Both the position numbers and the translations under genes were made by a program. Under the pieces are notes generated by a model. The model was not told where the DNA came from. It searched no databases and saw nothing but the letters and a program-made list of their open reading frames with translations. From assembly GCA_035578155.1 (NCBI GenBank), contig JAPWDM010000001.1, positions 17,462,725-17,526,724 of the forward strand: a stretch of 64,000 bases of DNA, given 5' to 3'. This stretch comes from Brachynemurus nebulosus (taxonomy: Eukaryota; Arthropoda; Insecta; Neuroptera; Myrmeleontidae). Shown one piece after another: positions 27,080 to 40,466 of the stretch; the first letter of the stretch is position 1, and every line of letters begins with the position of its first letter.

Positions 27080-28200
27080 TTATTTATTACGCCTGGAAAA
27101 CACTTAAAATTTGGCCATCAAGACTAGAATATCCCCTTAATGTTTCTTCACTTTTTGTCATAAAACTGATATTTTTTTTTAAAGTTATACATGTTTTTAG
27201 GATGAAAGAATCCTAATTTTGCTTATTTCAAATCGTTAATTAGGTATATTATAAAGGTATATTAAAAAATATGAGAAATTATTCAAATGAATTTTTTTTT
27301 TCACATACTTTAATCACTTTTATCAATGAAATGTCTCAATAAAAATTATAATTTTGAAGTTAGAAACATCTTTTTTTTAATATTGTTTCTAATCAACGTC
27401 TAATATAATGAAATAATAATTATATTAAACATACCAAAATACAAAGGACATGCTTTTTTGTATGTAAATAAATTTTGGACGAATAATTCTGACCATTCAG
27501 CTGCCCCTTCAAGCTAGTCTACATTATTATTTCTATCATTATAGACAAAGATGAAATCCGTCGATTCAATTCTTCTTAAATAATCAGTTGGGTAGAAAAA
27601 AAACTGTAAATATTTTTGATGATAGACTTTGTATGTTGCTGATCGAAACTTAAGAAAAACTCACTTACCTCCTTTACACTATTTTGACTCATGTAGTCTT
27701 ATTTATAAGGGGTAAAAATACTAAAAATACATGATAGGATTGGTACTCTTGAAAGAAAAAAAGAATAATAACTTGATTTAGTTGTTTTAGAATAGGATAA
27801 TGTCAGTATATCAATAAACGGTAGGGTTTAAGTATGTAGGTTAAGTCACCTACCGCTACGTTTCAAAAATTCATCTATCCCCTTAGAGATATTCTAACTT
27901 AAATAGACTGAGGTGAGAGCGCTGGGAACACTGTTAATTGAAAGTAAGACTACTTTAAATAGATTTATTGAACACAAATTCAGTTTTTCAGACGTTATTA
28001 AAATCAGAATTCCTAATATTCCTATATCAAAATTTATAAGAAATCGGGTATAAAACAATCTGATTAGAGAACAAGGTTTTGCTTATTACAGTGAAAGAAT
28101 GTTGTCCAACAACCACGCGACTTTATCGAGATATAATTGCACGTGTAATGAAAATTTATTCCATGGTCGTAGACTTTGTCATTATCAGACATAGGAAAAA
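27080..28200. other. gene-free AT-rich DNA
   Basis: The frame at 28079 overlaps the start of the inverted-repeat element 28202-29302 and lacks family resemblance. Nothing else is supported. Confidence 0.45.
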
Positions 28201-28201
28201 A

Positions 28202-29302
28202 TGGTCTCTAACAGAATCGCCATATAAAATATTTTGTACTGGGGGGCTACGAATAGAGCTGGAGGGCTGTCATAAAACGTAAAAATATTATCAATCTTTT
28301 TAAAAATAAATTTTACGACGTTTTACTATTAATACCACATCGTTAACACTTTCAGTCCCATGGCTTCGGCATCCGAAACCAAACAAAACATCCCCTGAGG
28401 CCGATTGCGACCAATGATTAATTGATTAGTTGGTTGCGCATTATGTGTGCGATGTTTATCATCATTCATTACACAGATGTGTTACTACTCACACAAATAC
28501 ATGCCAACACACACTACTCTTTTGGTTTCTATGTATAAAAAATTTTAAGATAAACAAAAAATACATAAAATTTTTTAAATAAAATTGATTCGAATGTCAG
28601 TGAATATGTAGTGTGTACGTATCACGTACGCATGTTTACAGTTTTACACATATATGCTGAACTGTGTTGAATCTATTCAGTGACTGAATCAATTTATTTT
28701 ATGTATTTGTTTATATAAAGTTTTTTTTTTTTTTAAATATTGCCGGCATCTGGGGAAATTTACTATGAAAGTGCTCGGGCCTCATAGCGTTAATATTGTC
28801 TTGTGTCTGTGTTTTTTGATTGCCAATATTATGAATCATTTTGTCTGTTATTTGTAGATACATATCATTTTTTCTAATGCAAAAACTAAACCATGTTCAG
28901 ACAAGTGAATGGGCGATTGGAGTATACGTACCTGATACATATAATATAATACATTTTGTTTATATTAAACAGGTGTAAAGAAGGTGAGATATACATGTTA
29001 TTTTAAATAATCACAAAAGAAATAGAGATATGTTTACATTATAAATATTTTCAATTCTGCTAAAATAATTTCTATTACAGTTAACCACTTATTTATTCAA
29101 CATTAATTTTTTTAAATTATTTTTAAAATTAAAATTATATATTAAATTATGAAAAATGGGTAATTTTTTATTTGTACTGATTTGTTCTCAAAAGCTTCCT
29201 TATAGGCTAGTCCTCAAATTCAGAGGAAAATCCTTAGCTTTGTAATAAAATTTATAGCCCCCCAATCCAAAATATTTTATATGGCGATTCTGTTAGGGAC
29301 CA
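28202..29302. mobile_element. 1.1-kb inverted-repeat element with ~48-bp TIRs
   Basis: The left arm TGGTCTCTAACAGAATCGCC (28202 on) continues to the GGGGGGCTA at 28241-28249. The right arm at 29255-29302 is its reverse complement with few mismatches. The interior contains the piggyBac-like MITE 28347-28789. No TSD is clear and there is no coding. Confidence 0.78.
28347..28789. mobile_element. second piggyBac-like MITE copy, reverse orientation, TTAA flanks
   Basis: It begins CACTTTCAGTCCCATGG and ends CGGGCCTCATAGCG, flanked by TTAA at 28343-28346 and 28790-28793. It matches the reverse complement of 15385-15843 along its length, including the ATTGATT-rich interior and the ACCAAACAAAACATCCCC segment. 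It is nested in the inverted-repeat element 28202-29302. Confidence 0.9.
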
Positions 29303-29754
29303 CTGTTTTCCCAAGTCTGTTCATTATTATTATTTATGTTTTTAATTAATCACTGATTGTTTACAAGCAACTAACAACAATAATTGATTTATTAAAAAAC
29401 ATAAATTTTATTTCACACTTTAATTCCTGTTTTGATTACGCAATAGTTTTGAAACGCATAACGAATTCAATATGGCGACAAATAAATATAGGTTATGTAA
29501 TATATGTGACACTTCCCCCACCCTCGAACAAAATCTTATCAGTGGCCTTGATTTAAGAACAAAAAAAAAATTGATAACATAGTTGTAGAATTTCACATCC
29601 CGTTTTTATTTGAAATCCCGTGAGAGGTGGGGGAGGGGGTTAGTAAGTGACAAGGAACTGATATATAAATATTTATAAATAGTAGCCAAAAAAAAAGTCC
29701 CAACGAAAATTCCACCAAAAAAGTGGCTAAAAAAGATAAAAATCTATTTTAGAA

Positions 29755-30283
29755 TGGGGTATTTGACAATTTTTTAAAAACCATCTTAGTGTGTTTATTA
29801 CTTCTTACTAAACTAATAATACACATTTTTAAATTATTTTGTACTATATTTTTAATAAAAATCACGGATCAAATTTCAGTTTTTAAAAAGGTCGCTAAAA
29901 CGATGCTTTCTGTGACGTCAAATCGTATGACGTCATTGGCTCTAAAACATTGAGTAGTAGTAGTAGTAGGTCTAGTAATGAAAATTAATAATTAAAAATT
30001 TTTTTCATAGTTACCAAAAAAGTAAAGAGTTTTTTTCCTAACTACAAATATAATACCTACATATTCGAACAAGCTTGTGACGTAAGCTGCTTTTGCTTGA
30101 TGTTTTTGATTACGTTATTTTTAACGTAAATTTTGTAATTTTATTTAATTAAAATTTTTATATTTTTGAATGAAATAACTTGTAACAAAGCAATATTCAG
30201 TATCATTATGACTCAAACAATTATTTAAAAATCAAAATAGATATTTTTTCGGCTACTGTCAAATACCCCAAATGGTATTTTAT
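29755..30283. mobile_element. inverted-repeat element with GGGGTATTTGACA ends
   Basis: GGGGTATTTGACA at about 29757 is complemented by TGTCAAATACCCC at about 30281. The arms are short. The interior is AT-rich and non-coding. Confidence 0.55.
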
Positions 30284-31257
30284 AAAATTTTTCGAAATCT
30301 TGTCCCCAGTTTGTCCCATGAGAACGCTTTCATATTTCAAATCATCCTCCAGCTGATTGAAAGTATGTTACGACTCGTACCTAACCGCAAAATTTCAAAA
30401 ATTTTTCAGTACTGATAAAGAAGATAAGAGTCTTTCTCTTTACGAAAAGACACAAAAATATCAAAACTATCTCTAAGTCACGTGACTTATAAACAAATTT
30501 TACCCTTGAATAATTGGGCTTTCTTGTAGTACTTCTCAATCTTCTCATCTAATTGTAAGTTTCATTGATTTTCATAGGCAAAGTTTTTTCGGTTAAAAGG
30601 TTGAAAATGGCGATTACTCCAAAATTACTGAACAAAATGTGTCAAAATTTTGTTCCATTTAATGCCCCATGAATGGAATTATTTCGAGTCTGGTTTCATA
30701 ATTCTAATCGCAGTAGATCTGGAAATATTAGAAGCCAACATACGGTACCTACATACGTACAAAATATTCATGTAAAAAGTCCAGGTCCAGAACCTTTCTA
30801 TCCGGATTTTTAGTTTTCTGGATTCTTTAGGCCCCAGAACATCAAGACTCGGTGAAAATCACATATGCTAAAATTAGTCTGATTATCATACTTTCCCTTC
30901 TTATGCCTGCTCAACATTCTTATAAAGATGACCACCTACGAGAGTGTAGAAGGTCACTTCCCGATTTTCTTCGTGGTTGGTATTGTAACCAGTGTTGGCA
31001 GCTGTACGATAATTTGATGGTGACCTACGATAACATTTTTATTCTTTCATACGAAAATACGATAATTTTTCATTAAATTGTAAAGCAGAATTCACTAAAT
31101 TACATTGTGTTCAGGCTTCAACCAACTTCAGCGAGTACTTTGACGAGAAACTTCGACCGATAGTGTAGTGCCTGCTTTAAAGCTATAGCTTCGCTGTATA
31201 ACCAACATGGACGGAAAATAAAAAAAATTAATGTTGTGTATTTTTCAATTAAAAGTT

Positions 31258-31392
31258 AATAGTATATTGTGCAACAAGTGCGGGAAATTGTTGATTGCCC
31301 ACGAAAGCGAAGTTGAGCGCACGAACGTAGTGAGTGCGCTCATTCGCTTGAGTGGGGCAATCGACAATCCCGCACGAGTTGCACATACTATT
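31258..31392. repeat. inverted repeat with GTGCAAC...GTGCGGG arms
   Basis: TTGTGCAACAAGTGCGGGAA on the left pairs with CCCGCACGAGTTGCAC on the right. The inner GCGAA/TTCGC and GAGCGCAC words are also palindromic. It is a compact MITE of ~135 bp. Confidence 0.78.
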
Positions 31393-31622
31393 TTTTATTA
31401 CGAATTTCACATACTTTTTTCTATTATTTGACTATTTTTGACATTTTTATTACTTTTTAAAATAATATTTTTAAGTGTTCGTCTTTTTTTTTTTTGAATT
31501 AATTATCGTTTAAATTACTTTGTTGGTGGTTTCTATAGAAATAATTATGAAATATTTATTAAATGAAAAATTAAGGGGCGGCTTTGCGTGTTTTGATTAA
31601 ATTTTGCGTGTTTTATTGTCAA

Positions 31623-31655
31623 TTTGCGTGTGGAAAGTTACTTTCCACACGCAAA
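31623..31655. repeat. 33-bp near-perfect palindrome
   Basis: Arms TTTGCGTGTGGAAAGT and ACTTTCCACACGCAAA are exact around a single T. It is flanked by further TTTTGCGTG words. Confidence 0.85.
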
Positions 31656-31788
31656 AAAGTATGCGGGAAGAGTACAGTGGGCAAGCAGCTATTTTGCGTA
31701 CAGAAATGTGTGCGCCAAGTTAGTACTTCTCCCGCATGAGTAATAAAAAAATATGTTTTTTTTCTTCGTTGAATACATAATTTTACTA

Positions 31789-32138
31789 CAGTCGACTCTC
31801 ATTAATTCAAACCTGCGATAATTCGAACCTCTCTATAATTCCAAGTTATCGCGAGTTTCCTACAAAATCTCTTTATATTTCGAACTAAATCAATACATTT
31901 TTATGCACTTGGTAATTCGAACGAAAAAAATCATTGCTACGTAACAAAACGACACGTTAATTCGAACTCATCGGTGTCGAACACTCGACAATTCAAAGTT
32001 GCAGAGAGAAAGAGACAGAAAGATTGTAAGTACATTTTGATTGATTTTGAACCATTTGAACCATTTGATATTTCAAACACTCGATAATTCGTAATATTTT
32101 AAGAGTCCCTCGAGTTTCGAATTAACGAGAGTCGGCTG
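31789..32138. mobile_element. Tigger-like MITE (AATTCGAAC-rich) with TA target
   Basis: Left CAGTCGACTCTCATTAATTC and right GAATTAACGAGAGTCGGCTG are TIRs flanked by TA (31787-31788, 32139-32140). The interior has many ATAATTCGAA words. It is 350 bp and non-coding. Confidence 0.85.
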
Positions 32139-32139
32139 T

Positions 32140-33960
32140 ACTTATTAAAAAATTATTAAGAAATAAATTTTAAAATAATGTTTCATTTTTACAATTGTTT
32201 ATAACTGAAATAGTAATATGAACTTGTTATATTCATTAAATGATTGCATAAGTGACCTTGGTTTAAAAATTGTAATTACTGCATTATCAAAATTATATCA
32301 CCAGGCAAACAGGAAGAGACGAACGAAAAATACAAAAAAAATCATATCCTTATTCCTTATCGATTATTCAATAAAAAAGATTTAAAATCAAACTCAATTA
32401 AGTACATAATAGTTTTTTTTTTAAATAGTACATAATTGATTATCGTACCTATATTCAGCAAAAACTATTTTTATGTCGTTTTTTAAACTTTTTTTTATGA
32501 ATTTTTAAAATTTTTTTAATGACCCTCAAGGTGCATAATGACAAAGGACAGTAAGAAATTTGAACATTAATTTGCGATAAAGTTACTTACTATCGACACT
32601 TTCTTAAGCATTAGCCCATTATTTAAAAGCAATTCTTTAATATTTTACAGCGAATTCTTATAGCCTGAAATCATTTCCACCATTAGTTGGTATTTGATCT
32701 GTGGTTGGTATAGTATTAGGTCGTGTTATAATATAAATATGATTTGTTATTTTCCGACCATTTGGTTGACCATATGACACCACCAAGTTAGTCCCGCTAT
32801 TTTCTTTTTTCAGACAAAAAAAGCTGTGTCCGACCTCGTGAGTGTGTGTTTTTTTTTCTACTCATCAATTGTATTTTTGAAAAAAAAAATTTTTGGAATT
32901 TTTCAAAATATCACACGAATAAAAATAAGGTCCCGATTGTTATGTTGTCCCGTACTGACTAGTGAAAAAGTTGGCCACCTTAATATAGTGACGTTAGAAG
33001 GAAAACAAAATTCAGCAAAGTATTTATAGCTTCTTAAAAAAGGATATAACAGGATTTGTACTGTTACTGATAATCGTGAGTGAATATTTCAGTGTGATAA
33101 GGATGCAGGATTTCGTAGTACAGCAACGTGTACATCCTATAAATTCATCGTGTCACCTGTCATCGCGTTAGGTAGTCTACTCGCATTTGGTCCTTTTATG
33201 TCATCGAAGATGACGTATTAATATCGTTGTGTGATTGAACTGAACACGTGATTGAATAATTATTGAGTTGTACATCCATATTGAATAAACGCAAGAGGGC
33301 TGTAGAGTTAACAACTATAGAGTTAACAAAAAATCATAAATTAACACTTTCACTGAGATGGCATTACTTAGTGTGTGTCAAAAACACGCACTTAACGAAT
33401 TTTTTTAATTTTAGTGTCGGACTTTACGCAATTTAACAAAGAGGGCCGTTTTTTAAAAACTTATTTATTTTTTAAACTCATATACAAAGTAAAAGGGTTC
33501 AGATAACCATGTTATTAATAAACTAAAAGCTAATTTTAATATTAAAAATAGAAGCAAGAAATATACTATCATGAGAATTGTGAAAAATGCGTATTTAATA
33601 CACACACACTAGTCGAATTTTCAGAGTTGAACTTGTATCTTTTCTACTGAATTAAAAAATAATTATGTCCGATTTGCATTACTAATAGTAATTTTCTCGT
33701 CTCATTTGAAGTGTTTAGATACATAATATATATCAATATTTACAGGTGTCACCGTAAAAGTGTAAGCTATTTTAAAAATAACTCTTTATTTCTGTTTTGT
33801 TTGCTACGTAATAATCGTCGAAATAAGTCGAATACTAATTTTTTGAGTGTTTACAAAAGCATATATGTAACTAGGTAGACGTAAAATTTTTTACTTATTT
33901 ATAGACAAATGTGTACAGTAAAAGACAAAATTTTTCGTAAATACATAATAATGAAAATAA
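32140..33960. other. mostly featureless; one diverged tandem-unit relic
   Basis: On the minus strand, 32577-32765 resembles the internal repeat of the hAT element 15103-16726 (GGTCGGAAAA, GGAAATGATTTCAGGCT, AAAGAATTGCTTTTAAA). The rest shows nothing. Confidence 0.45.
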
Positions 33961-33962
33961 TG

Positions 33963-34085
33963 TGTATTAAGAGCGCAAAGTGGTACATTACCGGTCGATT
34001 AAGAATGTTGACGCGCGACGCCGCCAGGCGGAGCGCATCATTCTCATGAGAGTGGTAATGTTACTTTGTGCTCGAATTACACACA
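33963..34085. repeat. inverted repeat MITE with AGCGCAAAGTGGTA arms
   Basis: GTGTATTAAGAGCGCAAAGT at the left pairs imperfectly with ACTTTGTGCTCGAATTACAC at the right, with TACATTACC/GGTAATGTT inside. The GC-rich centre reads GACGCCGCCAGGCGGAGCGC. Confidence 0.75.
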
Positions 34086-34679
34086 TAATTTTTTCTACAA
34101 TATTGTAAAATGTATTGGTTTTATTTAAGAAAATACCTTAAAAAAATTATCATGGACGTTAACATTTATTTTAATGTTATAATTTTTGCAGCTTTAAAAA
34201 TATCTGGAGGTGTATTTGATCAGTCACTGTCACTATTGCATATTTTTATCATATAAGTATATATATCTTCTTTTTAAATAATTTATTAACTTATTGTTTA
34301 TTATTTATTATTATTTATTATTTTTAATTAATATTAGTTATTTTGAAATTTAATAAAATTGACCGCAATAAAAATAATATGAACTTTAGAATCTGTTTAT
34401 TTGTTGCAAAGAAAAAAATAAATATTGAAGCCAAATTCGAAGTCGATTGGATAAATAAAACTCGAGATATTATGTCGACCAGCTTGAAAAATGTAGTTTC
34501 AAGAAAAACGCATTTAAAGTTTAGAAGTATAATAATTAATACCTGATACCAGAACCTACCATATTATAAGGGCTATAATTTTATAAATTTTTAAATTTCC
34601 CTTTGAGGACACATTTTTAAAGGTCTAGACTTTCAGAAAATGAAACAGAAAAAAAATATTTCAAAAATTCTAGACTGCT

Positions 34680-34870
34680 TTAATAATAATAATAATCACA
34701 GTTGTGGATCGGGATTCGAAGTCCGTTGCATGTAGGTCATCAAACAGGCCCATTGTGCCCCACGTGATCTACGAGGACTAGCTAGACTGCCTTAACAAGG
34801 AGAGGTTCAGGTATGGTCGTCACCGATTGCAATCAAAGGGCATAGCCGAGTAAGATAAGGAAAACGGCCC
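34680..34870 (-). repeat. possible SINE/LINE 3' end with (ATT)n tail
   Basis: On the minus strand the segment ends ACTTCGAATCCCGATCCACA followed by (ATT)n at about 34681-34696, a layout seen at SINE and LINE 3' ends. There is no coding. Confidence 0.4.
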
Positions 34871-35388
34871 TTGACGCAAAATTGATTGTTCTTATAGGAA
34901 ATAATACTTCTTAACCCCAGATACATTCTTGCCAAATTTCAACCCTCTGAGGCTAATAGTTTATGAATACACAAACAGACAAAAATTTTCCAAAAAAATT
35001 TTTTTTACGAAATTACTGAGCCGATTTATTTGAGTTTAATATATATTGTGTATCCACCTTAGGCAAAGTAATAAAAAAAAAATTAACGTTATATCCCTTT
35101 TTTATACTAATTTTTTTTAAATTTTTAAATTTAAGTAATTTTTTTTTTTTGGCACTTACGCGTTAGCGATTCATTTTTTGTTCAATAATATGTCTCTTAG
35201 TACTCTATAACATATATTTTTATGGAAAAATTTTAGTTGGTAGAACAGAGTAATATTTCAATACAAATGCATACCATGTTAGGGGCACTACATATAATAT
35301 TACTTATGTATAAAAAGGGCTATAAAGAAAATATCTATCCTATTTCTATAATAATACAATTACATACGTTCAAAACTACGATAAACTA

Positions 35389-35957
35389 CAGTGTAAACTC
35401 CATATAACGAAATTGAAGGGACCGGGTATTTTATTACGTTATAGAGAGTTTTCGTTATATGGAGAGTAAAAGAAAACAATATAATTTTACGAATAAAACT
35501 TACGAATTTAGTAAGTGGTTTTAATTTTGACTGAATTAAATGACACTTTTTCGTCAATACACAAACTCTTTCTTTTACTCGCCATGTTTACAGTTAAAAA
35601 GTTTGAAAGCAACTAAGAATATGATAACGTAAAGACAGCAATAAGACAGTAGTACGGAAGTACAGTAGGCAAAAACATGTGCTAGGCAATTACAACAAAC
35701 AAATAAACGGATTTCTAAGAATCCCTTTGTGCGTACGAAATATTTACGACTCTGTATCACTATTTTGTTTGAAAGTCAGTGAAATAAAATTTTTTTGGCT
35801 TAAAAAATGACGCATTTTTCGCTATTGAGAGTGGCTATTACGTTATAAAGAGTGTTTCAATATACGAATGATAATGTAAACCAAACAAACCTTTGTAATT
35901 TCTACGCTTTAAGGAGTTTTTCGTTAAACAGAAGATCCTTATATAGAGTTTACACTG
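35389..35957. mobile_element. pogo/Tigger-like MITE with TA target
   Basis: Left CAGTGTAAACTCCATATAA and right TTATATAGAGTTTACACTG form TIRs, with TA at 35387-35388 and 35958-35959. The inner parts repeat ACGTTATA and TTCGTTATA. It is 569 bp. The short open frames inside do not resemble transposase. Confidence 0.85.
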
Positions 35958-36061
35958 TAGTTTAAATTTACTCAAGTCCAACATTATCTGCCGTTTGTCT
36001 TTTTTTATTAATAAAACAAAATAGATATTGATTTCTCTTTTGTTAGAGTTGTTTTCTTTGT

Positions 36062-36200
36062 AAGACGTCAAGTGAAACTTTATTAGCTCATACACTACGT
36101 ATTACGACGTCAACAATTTCATACAAAGTTTATTAGCTGTCAAAATAGTATACCAGTTGGTCATTTCGTTATAATTCCCCATGACCCGTCATCGTGTTAA
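36062..36200. repeat. dispersed repeat shared with 61141-61275
   Basis: Shared words in order are GACGTCAAGTGAAAC, TAGCTGTCAAAATAGT and a terminal ATGACC/GTGTTAA segment. It directly precedes the foldback copy at 36370. Confidence 0.65.
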
Positions 36201-36369
36201 CAAAAGAAGACAAACAGCAGATAAAGCTAGACGATTGTCTAAGCTTGTTTGTCGTTGTTATGAACGTAGGTAATTTTATTACAGAAAAAATCCACTTTCT
36301 GCACCTCCTTAAGAAGTGCAACAAAAACATCAAGTAATACATCGATACTTGACGACTTACTCGAGACAG

Positions 36370-37030
36370 TCCAACTTCAGAACCACTTATTGTGAGATTA
36401 TTACCCACTGTCAGTGTGTTAATATTAAAAATGAGTGTATATTAACTAGTATGTAATTTAAGAGGGTGACTCTCCCCCTCTCCAATGTTGCTCAAATTGA
36501 ATTTTGAAATCGAAAATTTCATTTCTACGTTATTCTAAATGTCTTAAACTATTTTCCATGAAGAAAAACTTCTTGAACTACCCATGTAGTACGACTATTC
36601 GACACAGTCACCCCCTAGTTAACTACCCCTAGACTTAATATTAGGACATTGAGCGAAAACAGGTCAATTAGATTTTTTGACGTATATTTAAAATCTGTAA
36701 ACAAAATTTTTATATTATTTAATTTTCACCCCCTTTTTACAAAATTAACCCCTAAATCTTAACTCCCAACCACCCCTGTTGATGTAACTTGAACAAATTT
36801 AATACCAATAGATAGCTCTTTAAAAAAGAGCAATATCGCCAATTTAAACTTTTGCTCTATCTCTTACCGTTTTCGAGATATTTAAAAAATTAAATTTTTA
36901 TCCCAATTTTTGGAGGGCGATTTCACCCCTTCAAACCGTTTTTCCGCCGATAAAAAAAATACATATCGCTTATTTTTTAGTGTTCTACAATATATCTAAG
37001 TTTCATCAAAATCGATAGGTCCGGCCTCGG
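36370..37030. repeat. single-arm dispersed copy of the foldback element
   Basis: It matches 55500-56450 from CAACTTCAGAACCACTTATT through CCCCTAGTTAACTACCCC to TTTCCGCCGATAAAAAA. Only the right arm is present. Confidence 0.8.
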
Positions 37031-37059
37031 CCCTTTACTTGTGAGAGACATCAACAAAT

Positions 37060-38600
37060 TAACATACCGCGGGCTGGTAACATAGATAGCCAAAACTGGA
37101 GACCACATGTATATGCATGTATCAAACACTCCCCTTACGCCAGCAGGGTAAAATCTGCCCTAAACCATAAAAGAATACACAAACGTTCAGTTAACAAAAA
37201 CAAGCAGGGAGGAAGAAAACTGAAAGAATATATTTGTATACGACTCACAAACATCACCTTAACGGTAAGAAGGTTAATATTGTAAATTTTTAATATTGAT
37301 ATTATACTCTACTAGCAGACGAAATTTGATTGAAATCGGTGACGATCATAACTGAACCTCTTCTTGTAAGTAAAATAGTTAAAATCGTAGAAATAAAAGT
37401 TATAGAGACCGGAAATTATGTTACGACACCGAAACTTTACATATGAATGAAAGCTTTTGAATATGATTGTATTTTTTATATATAGGTATGTAAACAATTT
37501 TATTTTATGCATGGTCAAAATTTTTAAACATGTTTACAACGTTTACAACCAAATTGAAGTAACATCGACTTTATTATGTATATATAAGCAGGTGTATATA
37601 GTGTGTGAGTTTTTCGGGAGTTGCCATTTTTATTACAGCCAAACCGTTGATTTAATCGAAAAATTGTTCAAATAAGAGTTGTAAATATCGACGGGGGCAA
37701 CCAATTGCGATAATCAGGAGTTTTATAGCTCTTATGGCTTTATAGCTCCAGCTATGATACAAACTTACCTTTTTTTAAATGGAATGGTATACTTATTTGT
37801 TGATAAAAATTATTCAATAAAGCAAGAGAAATAAAAAAAAATAAATAAAAAAATAAAAATTTTTATCTTAATTTTTTTTCAAATTTTGCAACTTTCGCGC
37901 TTAAAAGTGATTTATTTAAGTTAATTTTGTGGAATTTAAGAGTGCTTTATTCAAACAGCCATCGTTATTTACGTTAAATAATTGTGCAGCTAAACAGTAT
38001 TTGTATTTATGTTACATAGATGGCTGTAGATGGCTTTACCGTATACAACCCAAATGACTAATTCAAAATGTCAGCTCTTTAAATACCAAAATTTTATTAA
38101 TTTTTATTCAATATTTTGTGTTTATATTGATTTACAACTAAAATTTACCTACCTGGAATGTAACTAATTAAAAAAATAAATTAAGAAAACGCGGAACGTC
38201 ATTAAATGGTAAAAAAAACTGACCTTGTTTTAAGCAATTTTTTTTTAAATTTACAATATTTCGATAATTTATGTAATTCAGTTTTAGATACTTTATTGGA
38301 GTATTTCTAATAACTTATTATTGTGTTTATTGAAGATAGAATAACGATATTATTCCAATATTTAATTCAGTTTCATGGAAGTTTTCGAAATGACATAACA
38401 TCTAATATGTTCCTATTCATTGTTATTTTAAAAGGTAAGGGTAATTCCACAATTTCAAAATAATTATTTACAATGTAAGTAACGAAAGTTTTTATTTCAT
38501 AGGATTCTGTAAAACTTTGGTTCAGTATGAAGTTAATATAAAATTGCCAAAGCATGGTACTTCTGTGGAAAAAATTCAAGAAATAGAAAAGTTAACGCGA
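37060..38600. other. gene-free AT-rich DNA
   Basis: No coding or bounded element is supported. Confidence 0.45.
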
Positions 38601-38670
38601 GGAAACTGCCTCTAAAAATTTGCCACCCGGCGCCTCTGCCCCGCGTGCCCGTAGTGTAAATCTACCACTG
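38600..38670. repeat. hAT-like relic end
   Basis: GTAGTGTAAATCTACCACTG matches the end of the CAGTG-GATTTAC hAT type. The remainder is missing. Confidence 0.45.
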
Positions 38671-38689
38671 GTTATACGTAACTACCAGT

Positions 38690-39497
38690 AGGAGAAATGG
38701 TTCATAGAATAAAAATAGAAAATGGAAAATGGTTTTCAAAAATGCATTTAAAATACAGAATGGAAAATGGTTTTGCTGAACATATTTAAAATAGAAAATG
38801 GAAAATAGCTATTTAAAATGGATTATAAAATGCCAAGCCTTTAAATTTTAATTACTTTAAATTCTATAAATTTTTTTTATCAATATTAAAAAAAAAAGTT
38901 AAGAAAATTTTAAATGTACTGAAATTAAATACAGGCAGTCTTTTGAGAAATTTTTGTAAAGTTTACATGATATGAAAACGAAATTTAACTCTTGAAATAT
39001 TGTTACTTTAGAATATTGTAAAATTTAATTCAGCCTTGACATATTCAAACCTTGACTACGCTACAACTGCGACTTCTAAATTATGAAAATCATCTACTTG
39101 TAATACAAAACATTTTTTATCGCCGTGTCTTAAAGATAACAGTACACAACTTGAGTCAGAAAAGTTTGATTTAAGAGAACTACAACTCTAGTAATAAATT
39201 TAACTCCCGTGACTTTGCAACTCGAGTTATAAAAAATTTGAATCAATTAAATAAACTTACATTTAATTTACAATTTGTTAGACTTCAGATCGTTCAGTTC
39301 GAGTTCTATAATTTATGCACATAAATTTGAGTATACATGCATTTTCATTTTAAATATAAAATGGATTCAAATTTTCTTTTTAAATACAAAATGGAAAATG
39401 GTTTGACCGAACTTATTTAAAATAGAAAATGGAAAATGCCATTTTGTATTTTAAATACATATTTAAAATGAAATCATTTTAAATAGCTCCCAGCCGT
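38690..39497. mobile_element. second copy of the AAAATGG-rich hAT MITE
   Basis: It matches 53640-54465 from GAAATGGTTCATAGAA to AGCTCCCAGCC. Its outer terminal bases have diverged, and no TSD is visible. It is non-coding. Confidence 0.8.
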
Positions 39498-39639
39498 GAT
39501 CAACAGAAAATTATTTTATAAAATTGTATAACAATTAACAGAAATTATCATTTTTTAATAAAACAGTAATTTGAATTTACATTGTATATTTATATTTATT
39601 ATTTAATAATTTGACAAAATGTAGAATTTTTTTTTTTTG

Positions 39640-39790
39640 CTCGTCACTTACGTTTTTTAAGGAAGGCGACCACTTTTAGAGGCGGCAAATTTGGCAAAAA
39701 GGGCGGCAAAATTTTTTTTTACCTTTTCAGGGGCGGCATTTTTCACTGAGCCTAGAACGGCACTTAAGGTAAATCCGCCACTGATAGAAC
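39640..39790. repeat. hAT-like relic, GGGCGGCAAAATTT type
   Basis: GGCGGCAAATTTGGC, GGGCGGCAAAATTTTT and TAAATCCGCCACTG match the relic family at 60848-61060 and the fragment at 38600-38670. Confidence 0.5.
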
Positions 39791-40242
39791 TGTACATTCT
39801 CTATATTTCATGCTATAACACATGGGTGTTAAAGTATAAAAAACATGCTCAAATTTTTCATAGTTTTCCGAACCTGTGTAATAATGAATAGCTTATGTTT
39901 ATCACCTTTTAATTTTTCAATCGAAAGTCAATTGTCTTTATAAACTGTTTGTGTTGAAACTTTTTTCTAACCAACTTAATTCTGTTTTATCATCTGGAAA
40001 CGGCGTAGTTGGGTGGCACATTCCTGGAAAACCTGGAAATGTCAAGGAATTCTAAACTTTCTGGAAAAGTCAGGGAATTTTACCAGAAGACTGGAAAAAA
40101 TTGATTTTTATAATTTCGTTAACTTAAGGATAAAACTTCAATCAATTTTTGGACAAAGTACTTAGTTACTCAATTTTAGGAACACTTTTAATTTTTTCTT
40201 CATCTTCGGATTGTTGTACTATTAATTGAATCAGTTATTTCA

Positions 40243-40466
40243 GAAACAACACATGTAACAATTTCAGTTAGAGGTGGATTTGTATATAGTTTACCAAGAC
40301 GCATCGTTTGGTGCAGAAAAAACACACATAACATTAACCCAATCCGTTGAAATCTAATCTTTAGAACAGAAACAACACATGTAAATCACTTGTATTGTAT
40401 TGACTATGAAAATGAGTGAGGCTAATGTGACCACAATCGTAGATTTCCTGCAGAAACAACACATGT
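40243..40466. repeat. GAAACAACACATGT repeated three times
   Basis: AGAAACAACACATGT occurs at about 40241, 40368 and 40453 with unlike spacers. It is probably part of a decayed repeat. Confidence 0.5.

Noticed and set aside
35360..36095. Short minus-strand frames inside and beside the pogo-like MITE
   Set aside because: No transposase motif (HTH, DDE/D); they are chance frames in AT-rich DNA.
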